The notes under the pieces: model-generated | Database searches by the model: none | The model's input: only the letters and a program-made list of their open reading frames with translations | What the model was told of the DNA's origin: nothing | NCBI RefSeq assembly: GCF_022601735.1 | Contig: NZ_JAKUMM010000007.1 | Location: 186,001-250,000, forward strand | From: Atopomonas sediminilitoris | GTDB lineage: Bacteria; Pseudomonadota; Gammaproteobacteria; Pseudomonadales; Pseudomonadaceae | Length of the DNA stretch: 64,000 bases | Direction: 5' to 3' | Program-made: the position numbers and the translations under genes | Shown here: one piece after another, positions 43,217 to 52,532 of the stretch | Layout: each line of letters starts with the position of its first letter | Numbering within the stretch: position 1 is the stretch's first letter

Positions 43217-44650
43217 ATGCGTTTTTTACGCCCCACCCTGCTTGCTCTCGCTATTGCTGTCACGCCGGCGTTGGCCTCCAACGACTTACCGGGCTTGGGT
43301 GATGCGAGCTCAGGGCTGATCTCCCCCGAACAAGAGCACCAACTAGGGCGTGCGTGGCTCAACATTGTGCGCGGGCAAATTCCCTCGCTGTCGGACCCGC
43401 TGCTCAAAGACTTTATCGAACACAGCGTCTACCGGCTGGCCGAAAGCAGCCAGTTGAGTGATCGCCGACTGGAGTTTGTCCTGCTCGATAGCCCGCAGCT
43501 CAACGCTTTTGCCGCGCCCGGCGGCATTATTGGTGTCAACGGCGGCTTGATCTTGTCCGCCGAAACCGAGGCCGAATACGCCTCGGTCATGGCCCACGAA
43601 TTGGCGCACTTGTCGCAGCGCCACTTTGCCCGTGGCCTACAAGCGCAAAAGAACATGCAACTGCCGGTGATGGCCGCCATGTTAGCCGGCGTGGTCGCCG
43701 CTGCGGCCGGCGCGGCGGATGCCGGCATCGCCACCATTGCCTCGGCGCAAGCGGCGGCGATGCAAGAAAGCCGGCGTTTTTCACGACAAAACGAAGCCGA
43801 AGCCGACCGCATTGGCTTGGTCAACCTTGAACGCGCAGGCTTCGATCCGCGCGGCATGCCGCAAATGTTTGAGCGCTTGATGCGCCAGTACCGCTACAGC
43901 CGCGTGCCACCAGAATTTTTACTGACGCACCCGGTGTCTGAGTCGCGTATCGCTGACACCCGCAACCGTGCCGAACAATACCCCGCCAAGGGTCGCACCG
44001 ACTCCCTGCCCTATCAGCTGATTCGCGTGCGCATGATGCTGCACTATGAGGAAACGCCGGGGCTGGCCCTCAAGCGCTTTCGGCTTACGCTGGAAGAAAG
44101 CCCCACCTACACCCCGGCGCGTTATGGCCTCGCGATTGCCCAGCAAAAAGGCGGTCAATACGATGAAGCCGAGAAAACCCTCGCTCCATTGCTGAAAGAC
44201 ACGCCCAACGACGTGGTCTTCAACATGGCGCAAGTGGAGCTGGATGTCGCCCGTAGCCGTTTTGATGCCGCCCAAATACGCCTCGACAACCTGCTCAAGC
44301 TAGCCCCCAATAACTTCCCCGCCAACTTGGCGCTGGCTGAACTGAACCTTAAGCGCAACCAGCCCGCCGAGGCGGACAAAGTACTTAACGGCCTGATCAA
44401 GCAACGCGCCACCGACCCTGACATCTGGTATCTGGTGGCAGAAACCCGTGGCTTAGCCGGCGATATCATCGGCGTGCATCAAGCCCGTGCCGAGTTTTTC
44501 AGCTTGGTGGGCGACTACGATCAAGCGATTCAACAGCTCGACTTTGCCAAGCGCCGCGCGCAAGGCAATTTTGCCTTGGCCGCCAAGTTGGATAATCGCC
44601 AACAACAGCTGATCACCGAGCAGCGCGAAGTCAGCAAGATGCTGCGCTAA
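43217..44650 (+). CDS. bepA: BepA/YfgC-like periplasmic M48 metalloprotease with TPR repeats
   Basis: 477 residues from ATG 43217 (GGAGG upstream). A signal peptide ends near TPALA. M48 protease domain ~45-260: zinc site HELAHLSQRH (HExxH), third ligand in SRRFSRQNEAEADRIGLVNL. TPR region ~290-470 (ARYGLAIAQQKGGQYDEAEK and following). BepA assists LptD assembly and degrades stalled outer-membrane proteins with the BAM complex. Divergent from the TusA-like gene. Confidence 0.93.
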   Translation: MRFLRPTLLALAIAVTPALASNDLPGLGDASSGLISPEQEHQLGRAWLNIVRGQIPSLSDPLLKDFIEHSVYRLAESSQLSDRRLEFVLLDSPQLNAFAAPGGIIGVNGGLILSAETEAEYASVMAHELAHLSQRHFARGLQAQKNMQLPVMAAMLAGVVAAAAGAADAGIATIASAQAAAMQESRRFSRQNEAEADRIGLVNLERAGFDPRGMPQMFERLMRQYRYSRVPPEFLLTHPVSESRIADTRNRAEQYPAKGRTDSLPYQLIRVRMMLHYEETPGLALKRFRLTLEESPTYTPARYGLAIAQQKGGQYDEAEKTLAPLLKDTPNDVVFNMAQVELDVARSRFDAAQIRLDNLLKLAPNNFPANLALAELNLKRNQPAEADKVLNGLIKQRATDPDIWYLVAETRGLAGDIIGVHQARAEFFSLVGDYDQAIQQLDFAKRRAQGNFALAAKLDNRQQQLITEQREVSKMLR

Positions 44651-44676
44651 AAAAAAGCCCCGCCAAACGGCGGGGC
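44649..44676 (-). terminator. Terminator of the porin gene
   Basis: GCCCCGCC/GGCGGGGC stem (44657-44664, 44669-44676) with a run of eight T on the minus strand, touching the stop codon of the convergent bepA gene. Confidence 0.88.
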
Positions 44677-44757
44677 AGTAGGAGCATGATCAGCGGTGGA
44701 GCGCATGATCAACAACAGGTCAGGCGCGGCCACATCCGCACCTGACCCTATACCGAC

Positions 44758-46074
44758 TTAGAATACGTACTGCAGGCGAGCCTGAATCGCCTTACCGTCG
44801 TCTTCAAATTTCTCAGCCTCGTCAGTAGCCTTTAGGTTGCTAACTTCGTAGTCAACATAGTTCAAGCTGACGCGCACCGCAGGTGTTGGGAAGTAGTTAA
44901 CGCCAAGCACGAACGCGTCAGCATCAAAGTCACTTGAAGCATTCTTTACCGATACATTGCCAAGACCAACCCCGCCCTGATCAGCAATTGCTTGAGCATC
45001 AGCGTCAACAGTGCTGCTCTCATAACGGGCAAACAGTTCAACAGCACCCGCTTCACTTGGCTTATCCCACTTACCAGCGTCAGCTTTGTATTTACGTACG
45101 CCGTTAATCATGTAGGAGACTTGAGCGTGGTAGCCTGAAATATCGACATCAGTATCAGCTGTGTCACCTTCAACGCTGCGATTGAAGTATTCGGCTTGCA
45201 GACGAACCGCGCCGAACTGCGCGCCAGACTCCAACACCCACTCGCTGTCACTGTCAGTTTTTTCGACCGTAGCAAATTTGACCTTCTTATCATCATCGCT
45301 ACGGATACCCATGCGAGTAGAAATTTCGGTCTCGTTGTTGTCAGCATTACTGTTGTGGTAGTTCAGCCCCAAATGGACAACATCAGTACCTTCCATGTAC
45401 GGAGCAAAAGTGCCGCGCAGGGTGTACTCGTAGATATCCTTATTGCTTTCGTCTTCATTCCGGCCACCAGCGCCGTCGCCACGACGGTTTGCCAGCGTTG
45501 CCGCCAAACCGTAATTGCTGCCAGCATGCATAGCTGTAACACCGAAATCGGTATCTTCATCACCATTTAGGAAGTCGTACATGAACGGACGCTCAATGCC
45601 GGTGATCCATGATGAGCTAGTGGTGTTTTCTAAACCATAATCCATGCCATAACGACCGATGGTGATGCCAACGCCCTCAAAGCCGTTGTAAGTAATAAAT
45701 GCACGGTCAAAGTTTGCATCATCACCTGCATCTTTGCGGTCATACGAAAAACGGAAACCGTATCCCCAATTCTTATAAGCCACACCTTCTACACCCAACT
45801 CACCACGACGAATGAAGGTATCAGTTGTGGTACCGAACGGATCGGCGGCATTCGCGCCAGCACGCAGACCATCAAAGCTGACCGCATCCCACTGCAGCTT
45901 GCCGCCGAGCTTGAAGCTGAACTGCTTGTCGCTGGTGGCGACTTCTAAGCCGCTCTTAGTGTTGATGATGATATCCGCGCCATCGGTGGTCACGGTGCCA
46001 GCCATGGCTTGGGCGCTTACGGCCAATGCCACAGCGCTGATTGCAAAACCTGCAAATTGCTTGCGCATAGTCAT
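44758..46074 (-). CDS. OprO/OprP-type porin (phosphate-selective porin family)
   Basis: 438 residues from ATG 46074 (GGGGA upstream; ATG 46068 also possible). A signal peptide ends SAQAMA. The mature beta-barrel starts TVTTDGADIIINTKSGLEVA and ends in RLQYVF with a terminal Phe, required for barrel assembly. DTFIRRGELGVEGVAYKNWG and FITYNGFEGVGITIGRYGMD are OprO/P motifs. Anion (phosphate or polyphosphate) selectivity is family knowledge. No convincing Pho box upstream, only one CTGTAAC half. An AT-rich tract at ~46170-46220 may be promoter. Confidence 0.9.
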   Translation of the reverse strand: MTMRKQFAGFAISAVALAVSAQAMAGTVTTDGADIIINTKSGLEVATSDKQFSFKLGGKLQWDAVSFDGLRAGANAADPFGTTTDTFIRRGELGVEGVAYKNWGYGFRFSYDRKDAGDDANFDRAFITYNGFEGVGITIGRYGMDYGLENTTSSSWITGIERPFMYDFLNGDEDTDFGVTAMHAGSNYGLAATLANRRGDGAGGRNEDESNKDIYEYTLRGTFAPYMEGTDVVHLGLNYHNSNADNNETEISTRMGIRSDDDKKVKFATVEKTDSDSEWVLESGAQFGAVRLQAEYFNRSVEGDTADTDVDISGYHAQVSYMINGVRKYKADAGKWDKPSEAGAVELFARYESSTVDADAQAIADQGGVGLGNVSVKNASSDFDADAFVLGVNYFPTPAVRVSLNYVDYEVSNLKATDEAEKFEDDGKAIQARLQYVF

Positions 46075-46300
46075 GAAGGGTTCCCCTTGTTCACATTTGT
46101 GTGTGTGCAAAAAACAACGCCGGGGCAGTCCGTGCGTGTTGGGGGCAATACTGGCGAGCAGGGGTTACAGGTCGACTGCATTTATTCTTTTTTTCTATTT
46201 AAGAAATATTTTTTATTTCTTTCTGTGCTTTACCAGTCACAGCAATGCAACATGATTTTCATCGCAATCACCTGCACCCAAGCGCCAACACGCAGGCACA

Positions 46301-46335
46301 AAAAAGCCCCAACACGGTGGGGCTTGGGGCTTTTT
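46301..46335 (-). terminator. Terminator of the ECF sigma/anti-sigma operon
   Basis: AAAAAGCCCC (46301-46310) pairs with GGGGCTTTTT (46326-46335); the T-run is on both strands. It lies just after the anti-sigma gene. Confidence 0.82.
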
Positions 46336-46347
46336 CTATGGCGAGAG

Positions 46348-46578
46348 CTACTGCTTGCTGCTGCGCTCGGCCAGTTGCTTGGCCAGTTCATCCAAACGCT
46401 CATCCAAAGGCTCTGGGTACTGACGAATCACTTGCTGGCCTAAGCGCAATTGGTGAATAAAGCGTCGGCAATGACGACACATCAGCAAGTGCATGCGCAC
46501 CGACAGCTGCTGACTCAAGCTTAAGTCTTTATCCAGATACTGGCTGGCCTGCTCGGCCAATTCGCGACAACTCAACAT
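46348..46578 (-). CDS. Zinc-binding anti-sigma factor (zf-HC2/ZAS)
   Basis: 76 residues. Zinc anti-sigma motif H-x3-C-x2-C in MHLLMCRHCRRF, with an earlier Cys in MLSCRELAE. No membrane helix, so it is soluble and may sense redox or zinc directly. It overlaps the sigma gene end by 7 bp, the usual arrangement for a sigma/anti-sigma pair. Confidence 0.88.
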   Translation of the reverse strand: MLSCRELAEQASQYLDKDLSLSQQLSVRMHLLMCRHCRRFIHQLRLGQQVIRQYPEPLDERLDELAKQLAERSSKQ

Positions 46579-47183
46579 TCGCCGGTCTCCTCAAAATGCT
46601 CTAGGGTGGCAAACACTTTTAGCCGCGCCCGATGGAGTAACACCCGCACATTGGATGCAGAAACATCCAGCAAGTTACAGATTTCTTCCAACGCTAAGCC
46701 TTGGCGCTCGCGCAGCATCAAGACGGACTTCTGCACATCCGACAGACTGCCCAACGTTTTATCCAGACACTCGCGCAGCTCTTCTTGGCTCAGCAACGCC
46801 TCAGGCGTGTCTTGCTCCCAATGGCTTGGTGGGCTGGACCAATGGCCGTCATCGGCGTAGCGCTGATCCGGATTAAAGTCATGGCCACCGGGCAGGCTGT
46901 CTAACGACACCTCACGACGAATCTGTCGCAGTTTGCTTTTCGCCGTGTTGGCGGTGATGGTCAGCAGCCAAGTTTTTAAGCTGGCGCGGCCCTCAAATTT
47001 AGCCAAGTTACGAATCACCGACAGCCAAGCCTCTTGCACGATTTCATCGGCATGACTGGCCCCGACAATCGCATAGGCCACGGCCCGCATCGGGCTTTGA
47101 TAGGTTTTCACGAGCTCAGTGAACGCCGGCTGCTCGCCCTTGAGTAGGCGTGCAAGCAAACGATTGTCGGCCTCGTAAGGCAT
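46572..47183 (-). CDS. ECF-family sigma factor
   Basis: 203 residues. Region 2 (FTELVKTYQSPMRAVAYAIV; ADEIVQEAWLSVIRNLAKFE) and region 4 (LGSLSDVQKSVLMLRERQGL; ALEEICNLLDVSASNVRVLL) are complete, joined by a longer acidic linker (about 100-135). CAGGAG before the ATG. P. aeruginosa has an ECF gene beside a KAS III gene in the same order (PA3285/PA3286, memory). Its stimulus is unknown, probably envelope or redox. Confidence 0.93.
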   Translation of the reverse strand: MPYEADNRLLARLLKGEQPAFTELVKTYQSPMRAVAYAIVGASHADEIVQEAWLSVIRNLAKFEGRASLKTWLLTITANTAKSKLRQIRREVSLDSLPGGHDFNPDQRYADDGHWSSPPSHWEQDTPEALLSQEELRECLDKTLGSLSDVQKSVLMLRERQGLALEEICNLLDVSASNVRVLLHRARLKVFATLEHFEETGEC

Positions 47184-47274
47184 AGCCGTCTCCTGTTCTT
47201 AAGCGGCCAGAGTCAAGCGCTCAGCATCGGTGATTAAACCGCCAGCGGCAAGGCTGGGCGCTCGCACGATGCCG

Positions 47275-47310
47275 ATAAGCAAACAGCGGGCTAGCCCGCT
47301 GTTTGCTTAT
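47275..47310. terminator. 36-bp perfect palindrome after the KAS III gene
   Basis: 18-bp arms without a spacer (left ATAAGCAAACAGCGGGCT, right its exact complement), located 22 bp after the KAS III stop. No T-run in the leftward direction. It probably acts as terminator or 3' stabiliser. Confidence 0.6.
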
Positions 47311-47331
47311 TACCTTGATGCAGCTTAACGC

Positions 47332-48459
47332 TTAGCGTTTACGCACAATCACGCTGCCGATCGAGTAACCGGCGCCAAATGAGCAGATCACGCCCAAGCT
47401 GCCGGCGGCTAAATCTTGATGGTTTTTGTGGAAGGCTATGATCGAGCCGGCCGAGCTGGTGTTGGCGTATTCATCCAAAATCACCGGTGCTTCCGCTGCC
47501 TCAGGGTCACGACCCAGCACTTTGCGTGCAATCAGCTGATTCATGCTCAGGTTGGCTTGATGCAACCAAAAGCGCTTCACGTCGCTGGCGGCGAGGTGAT
47601 GCTCGGCCAAGTGGCCGCTGATCAGGTCCGCCGCCATCGGGCAAACATCCTTAAACACCTTGCGACCTTGCTGCACGAACAGTTTGTCCGCCGCTCCTAC
47701 GCCGGTATCCGAACAACGATTCAGAAAGCCGAAATTATTGCGGATATTGTTAGAGAACGAGGTCTTTAAGCGCGAGCCAACCACATCGAACTGCTGTTCC
47801 GACGTCGCACAATCGGCGCGCTCGACCAAAATCGCCGTCGCCGCATCACCAAAAATAAAGTGGCTGTCACGATCACAGAAATTCAGATGACTGGTGCAAA
47901 TCTCTGGACTCACCACCAACACGCTACGCGCTTGGCCGAGCTGCACGCTGTTGATCGCCGCCTGCAGGCCGAAGGTGGCCGAGGAGCACGCCACGTTCAT
48001 GTCATAAGCAAAGCCTTCGATGCCCAACGCCGCTTGCACTTCAATGGAGATCGCAGGATACGCCCGCTGCAAGTTTGAGCAGGCGACAATCACACCATCC
48101 ACGTCCGCTGGGGTGCGACCAGCACGCGCTAACGCATCACGCGAAGCATCCACGCCCATTTGCGCGAGAATGCACAGCTCGTCATTGCTGCGCTCAGGCA
48201 GCAGCGGACGCATCCGCTTAGGATCAAGGATGCCTTCTTTGTTCATCACAAAGCGGCTCTTGATGCCCGAAGCCTTTTCAATGAATTCGGCACTCGACGG
48301 GGCCAATGCCGTCACCTCGCCAGCAGCAATCGCCGCGGCATTGTCAGCATTGAATTGCTCGACGTAGGTGTTGAAGGCGATGACCAGCTCTTCGTTGGAG
48401 ATGCTGTGCGGCGGGGTGTAAAGGCCCGTTCCGCTAATCACTACTTGATGCACACGCAT
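47332..48459 (-). CDS. 3-oxoacyl-[ACP] synthase III family (KAS III)
   Basis: 375 residues. Thiolase fold with the Cys-His-Asn triad: Cys in MNVACSSATFGLQAA, His in RFWLHQANLSMNQLI, Asn in LDEYANTSSAGSI. Longer than FabH (~317), matching the PA3286 type that captures octanoyl-CoA from beta-oxidation and feeds it into fatty-acid and quinolone synthesis (memory). It is downstream of the alpha/beta hydrolase gene and upstream of the ECF gene, all leftward. Confidence 0.92.
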   Translation of the reverse strand: MRVHQVVISGTGLYTPPHSISNEELVIAFNTYVEQFNADNAAAIAAGEVTALAPSSAEFIEKASGIKSRFVMNKEGILDPKRMRPLLPERSNDELCILAQMGVDASRDALARAGRTPADVDGVIVACSNLQRAYPAISIEVQAALGIEGFAYDMNVACSSATFGLQAAINSVQLGQARSVLVVSPEICTSHLNFCDRDSHFIFGDAATAILVERADCATSEQQFDVVGSRLKTSFSNNIRNNFGFLNRCSDTGVGAADKLFVQQGRKVFKDVCPMAADLISGHLAEHHLAASDVKRFWLHQANLSMNQLIARKVLGRDPEAAEAPVILDEYANTSSAGSIIAFHKNHQDLAAGSLGVICSFGAGYSIGSVIVRKR

Positions 48460-48500
48460 TCCTCTTCAATCAGGTGGGCCTAAACACTAGGCCGCATTAA

Positions 48501-49487
48501 TTATTGGTCGAACCGCTGCGCCATCCAGTCACACAACAGCGGAAAATGATCGCTGTGCGCTTGCGGGTGGGTCAGCTGGTCGTTATGCCCGTAATCGCGC
48601 GAGCAGCCGGCGCTTTTACCGAGCAAGATCAACTGAGCATCGTGCGGGCCCAACTCACGAGCAAAGGCGCGTACGTCATCCATGCGCCCGAGCAGGCGAT
48701 CCTTGCGCCCAGCAAAGTACAAACTCGCCGGCCATGCATGCTGCGCAGCCGCCGCAGCATAATCAAAACCGTCATCGTGATCGCGCCAAGGCAGGCCGCG
48801 CATCCACTGCACGCTATCCGCATGCAGGCTGGGCGGCTCATCCACCGCACCGATGCCGAGTGCTTTGGCCGGCACACGCCCTAACAGACGTGCGCTCAGC
48901 CGCCCTATTCTATCCCACAGTAAGTCAATCGCCAGCCGCTTGCCGGGGCTGCCGCTGGCAATCACCCGCTTGGCGGCAAAATGAATCAGGCCGCGCACCC
49001 GATCACGCCACTCGGGAAAACGCGCCAGCGCGCTGGCGGCCAATACACCGCCCCACGAGTGGGTAATGATAAACAGCGGCAAGTCCGGATGTTCTGCTTG
49101 CAGCTGCGCCAATAAAGCAGGCACATCTTCGCTAATGGCTTGGGTTTGGTTGTAATCCAAGCCTGGCGCTAGCGCCGGCTCGCTGCGTCCGCGCAAACGC
49201 AAATCGGGGCTATGGCACAACACGCCGCGCTCGGCCAAAAACGGCGCGAGGCCTTTGCCGGTTTGTGAATAAAAAATCCGCCCGTCTTCCACCATGCCGT
49301 GCAGCAACAGCGCTAAAGCACGCGGTTTAGCCGGCACATGCGCCTGCACAAACAAGCGCCCTCCAGCCGCCAGCGGCAGCCAGCGTTCTTCGCTGCGCCA
49401 CTGGGCTAACGCGCTCGGCGCTTCGGCGGCATCCGCAAAGTCCGGCAGGGTAATCAGCACATCATCAGGCGTGGGGGTTGCGGTCAT
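48501..49487 (-). CDS. Alpha/beta hydrolase
   Basis: 328 residues, no signal peptide. HGMVEDGRIFYSQTGKGLAP (oxyanion-hole region), nucleophile Ser in FIITHSWGGVLAASALAR, late Asp in GRKDRLLGRMD, and His in YGHNDQLTHP. The substrate is unknown; a lipase or thioesterase role would fit the KAS III neighbour 41 bp downstream (inference). Divergent from the ABC-F gene. Confidence 0.88.
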   Translation of the reverse strand: MTATPTPDDVLITLPDFADAAEAPSALAQWRSEERWLPLAAGGRLFVQAHVPAKPRALALLLHGMVEDGRIFYSQTGKGLAPFLAERGVLCHSPDLRLRGRSEPALAPGLDYNQTQAISEDVPALLAQLQAEHPDLPLFIITHSWGGVLAASALARFPEWRDRVRGLIHFAAKRVIASGSPGKRLAIDLLWDRIGRLSARLLGRVPAKALGIGAVDEPPSLHADSVQWMRGLPWRDHDDGFDYAAAAAQHAWPASLYFAGRKDRLLGRMDDVRAFARELGPHDAQLILLGKSAGCSRDYGHNDQLTHPQAHSDHFPLLCDWMAQRFDQ

Positions 49488-49646
49488 GGCCGTGCTTGCA
49501 CAATGAGATCAGTTCTAGCGATGGTTAACCCTTGCCTGCGCAAGGTCAAGTCACGCCGCCGGTCATCGTGATGCCGCGTGCCGCGTGTCACGTTGCGCGT
49601 AAGCCGGTACAATCGCGCCCCTTTGCCCCATACGAAGAGATTTGCC

Positions 49647-51236
49647 GTGATCGCAACCGCTAATATCACCATGCAGTTCGGCCCAAAGCCGCTGTTCGAG
49701 AACGTTTCCGTCAAGTTCAATAACGGCAACCGCTACGGCTTGATCGGCGCTAACGGCTGCGGCAAATCCACCTTTATGAAGATTTTAGGTGGCGAGCTTG
49801 AGCCCTCCGGCGGCCAAGTCATGCTGGAGGCCAACAGCCGCTTGGGCAAGCTGCGCCAAGACCAGTTCGCCTACGAAGACTTCAGCGTGATCGATACTGT
49901 GATCATGGGCCACGACGAGCTGTGGAAAGTTAAAGCCGAACGTGACCGCATTTACTCCCTGCCAGAAATGAGCGAAGCCGACGGCATGGCCGTGGCCGAG
50001 CTGGAAGTGCAGTTTGCCGAAATGGACGGCTACACCGCGGAATCGCGCGCCGGTGAGCTATTGCTCGGCTTGGGTATTCCGCTGGAGCAGCACTTTGGCC
50101 CGATGAGCGCCGTCGCGCCCGGCTGGAAGCTGCGTGTATTACTGGCGCAAGCGCTGTTCTCGGATCCCGATGTGTTGCTGCTGGACGAGCCCACCAACCA
50201 CTTGGACATCAACACCATCCGCTGGTTGGAAAGCATCCTGATCGCGCGCAACTCGACCATGATCATCATTTCCCACGACCGCCACTTCTTAAACAGCGTG
50301 TGCACGCACATGGCCGACTTGGATTACGGCGAGCTGCGCCTGTTCCCCGGCAACTACGACGAGTACATGACCGCCGCCACCCAAGCGCGCGAACGTCTGC
50401 TGTCGGACAACGCCAAGAAGAAGGCGCAGATTGCCGAGCTACAGACCTTCGTCAGCCGCTTCTCGGCCAACGCCTCTAAGGCCAAGCAGGCCACCAGCCG
50501 CGCCAAGCAGATCGACAAAATCCAACTGGCCGAGGTTAAGCCGTCCAGCCGTGTCAGCCCGTTTATTCGCTTCGAGCAGCACAAGAAACTGCACCGCCAA
50601 GCCGTCACGCTAGAAAACGTTAGCCAAGGCTACGACGGCAACACCCTGTTCAAAAACTTCAGCCTACAAATTGAAGCCGGCGAGCGCGTGGCCATCATCG
50701 GCCCCAACGGCATCGGCAAAACCACCTTGCTGCGCACCTTAGTCGGCGATATGCCGCCCATGAGCGGCAGCGTGAAGTGGACCGACAGCGCCGAGATTGG
50801 CTACTTCGCGCAAGACCACGCCGACGACTTTGCCGATGACGTGACCCTGTTTGACTGGATGGGCCAGTGGACCCAAGGCGGCGAACAACTGGTGCGCGGC
50901 ACCTTAGGGCGCATGCTGTTTTCTAACGACGACATCAAAAAATCGGTCAAGGTGATTTCCGGTGGTGAGCAAGGACGCATGCTGTTCGGCAAGCTGATTC
51001 TCGGTAAAGCCAACGTCATGCTGCTGGACGAACCGACCAACCACTTGGATATGGAGTCGATCGAGGCACTGAACTTGGCGCTGGAGAACTACCCCGGCAC
51101 CTTGTTGTTTGTCAGCCACGACCGCGAGTTTGTCAGCTCGCTGGCCACGCGCATCATCGAGCTCTCCGAAGACGGCATCAAAGACTTCTCCGGCAGCTAC
51201 GACGACTACCTGCGCAGCCAAGGCGTGGAGCTGTAA
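49647..51236 (+). CDS. ABC-F ATPase (YbiT type)
   Basis: 529 residues from GTG 49647 (E. coli YbiT 530); the preceding frame has no start with a ribosome-binding site. Two ATP-binding cassettes joined by a helical P-site linker: Walker [10 protein letters not shown] and GPNGIGKTT, signature in [17 protein letters not shown] and [16 protein letters not shown], Walker [13 protein letters not shown] and [16 protein letters not shown] proteins act on stalled ribosomes; YbiT modulates translation. Confidence 0.95.
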   Translation: MIATANITMQFGPKPLFENVSVKFNNGNRYGLIGANGCGKSTFMKILGGELEPSGGQVMLEANSRLGKLRQDQFAYEDFSVIDTVIMGHDELWKVKAERDRIYSLPEMSEADGMAVAELEVQFAEMDGYTAESRAGELLLGLGIPLEQHFGPMSAVAPGWKLRVLLAQALFSDPDVLLLDEPTNHLDINTIRWLESILIARNSTMIIISHDRHFLNSVCTHMADLDYGELRLFPGNYDEYMTAATQARERLLSDNAKKKAQIAELQTFVSRFSANASKAKQATSRAKQIDKIQLAEVKPSSRVSPFIRFEQHKKLHRQAVTLENVSQGYDGNTLFKNFSLQIEAGERVAIIGPNGIGKTTLLRTLVGDMPPMSGSVKWTDSAEIGYFAQDHADDFADDVTLFDWMGQWTQGGEQLVRGTLGRMLFSNDDIKKSVKVISGGEQGRMLFGKLILGKANVMLLDEPTNHLDMESIEALNLALENYPGTLLFVSHDREFVSSLATRIIELSEDGIKDFSGSYDDYLRSQGVEL

Positions 51237-51259
51237 GCGTCCAACATCCGAAGTGGTTT

Positions 51260-51420
51260 AGCGCGTTGAGTCACACTACTGACTGAGCGCGCTGAGCCTT
51301 CGTACGCTGAGCTGCCTTGTTTCGCCCTTCCCAGCAGCCGCACGGCTGTCTTGCCTACAGCGCGTAAAACCGCACGCCTCAGCTAACTGACTTGGCGTCG
51401 CCCTTCACTTAGCGCGTTAA
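51260..51420. repeat. Dispersed AGCGCG repeats in the ABC-F/SDR gap
   Basis: AGCGCGTTGAG (51260), AGCGCGCTGAG (51285), AGCGCGTAAAA (51359) and AGCGCGTTAAA (51410) are four related 11-mers in 160 bp. CGCCCTTC also occurs twice. No function is known, and no canonical terminator is seen here. Confidence 0.35.
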
Positions 51421-52364
51421 AGCGGCCAGCAAAAACCGACTTGCTGCTCAGACAGCTGCCACAGCTGTGCCGCCATGACACGGTTGTGCGCCACCGCATC
51501 TAATGGACACTCGCCGACAGGGCCGACCATTTGCGCTCGGCGCGTGGGACCGTAGTAGCCCTCAGGCTTTAAGCCTGCATGCGTGGCGCACATGACTTCG
51601 GGCCATGACCCTTTTTCGGCAGACTGAGCCATCACCCGCGACAGCACCGCCCAGAGCGCTTTATTGAACGGGCTAGCGGTGTCTTTTAATAAGTTGGTGC
51701 GTGACGCCCCAGGGTGGCACACCAACACTTGCACGCTTTTATCCGCTGCCGACACTCGACGCTGCAATTCGTAGGCAAACATCATCTGCGCCAACTTGCT
51801 CTGTGCGTAGGCATTCCATGCGCTGTATTGACGCTGGAAGTTGATGTCTTCGAATTGAATTCGCTTTAAGCCCATCTTGTAAGCGTTGCTGCCAACCACC
51901 ACCACGCGCCCTGCCGAAGCGGCAATGCGCTCAAACAGCAAGCCGCATAACAAGAAGTGCCCCAAATGATTAACTCCCCACTGGCTTTCAAAGCCATCGC
52001 GGGTGGTTTCGTGCTTGGCCACTTGGGCAATCGCGGCATTGCAAAGTAAGGCGTCAATCCGTGGCTGCGCCGCCAACAGTTTGGCCGCCGCGGCGCGCAC
52101 GGAATCCAATGACGACAAATCCATGCTAATAAATGAAATGTCGGCAGCAGAGCCCGCTATTGGCTGTAAGCGCGCCATCACCTCAAGCGATTTTTCCTCA
52201 CTGCGATTCAGCATCACCACGCGAGCGCCCTTGGACAATAACAGCCTTGCCGCCTCAAACCCCGCGCCCGCACTGGCACCGGTGATGACATAGGTTTTAC
52301 CGACCAAGGAGCCCATTAGCTGGGGCGTCCAACCGCTTGATTGACCTGCTTTGCAGCTACTCAT
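51417..52364 (-). CDS. Short-chain dehydrogenase (retinol/protochlorophyllide reductase-like)
   Basis: 315 residues; the start could also be ATG 52316 (MGSLVGKTYVITG). Intact Rossmann motif VITGASAGAGFEAARLL, NAAIA, NHLGHFLL, Ser-region VVVVGSNAYK and YAQSK catalytic pair. The insert around EDINFQRQYSAWNAYAQSKL is typical of the extended RDH/WWOX-type group. Divergent from an AraC regulator with two dyads in the gap, which probably controls it. Substrate unknown. Confidence 0.9.
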   Translation of the reverse strand: MSSCKAGQSSGWTPQLMGSLVGKTYVITGASAGAGFEAARLLLSKGARVVMLNRSEEKSLEVMARLQPIAGSAADISFISMDLSSLDSVRAAAAKLLAAQPRIDALLCNAAIAQVAKHETTRDGFESQWGVNHLGHFLLCGLLFERIAASAGRVVVVGSNAYKMGLKRIQFEDINFQRQYSAWNAYAQSKLAQMMFAYELQRRVSAADKSVQVLVCHPGASRTNLLKDTASPFNKALWAVLSRVMAQSAEKGSWPEVMCATHAGLKPEGYYGPTRRAQMVGPVGECPLDAVAHNRVMAAQLWQLSEQQVGFCWPL

Positions 52365-52398
52365 TGCATACTATTTCCACATTAGTCCAGTCAGTTAA

Positions 52399-52414
52399 CT
52401 CGCCATATGGCGAG
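52399..52414. promoter_or_regulatory. 16-bp perfect palindrome in SDR/AraC gap
   Basis: CTCGCCATATGGCGAG, 35 bp upstream of the SDR start. Candidate operator. Confidence 0.5.
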
Positions 52415-52449
52415 CCAGTCGACTTACTATGCGTCTCATAGAAAGCCAA

Positions 52450-52484
52450 AAATAGGCGTTTATGTCGCTAATACTTGCCTATTT
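52450..52484. promoter_or_regulatory. Inverted repeat AAATAGGC/GCCTATTT in SDR/AraC gap
   Basis: 8-bp perfect arms (52450-52457 and 52477-52484) with a 19-bp spacer, about 50 bp upstream of the AraC start. It may be an autoregulatory site or promoter-associated dyad. Confidence 0.4.
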
Positions 52485-52532
52485 GTATCGCAGCGCTAGA
52501 ACCCTGCGACGCCCAAGTACTAGACTGCGGTC

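Noticed and set aside
46075..46250. Pho box upstream of the OprO/P-type porin
   Set aside because: Only one CTGTAAC half-site is seen with no properly spaced second half.
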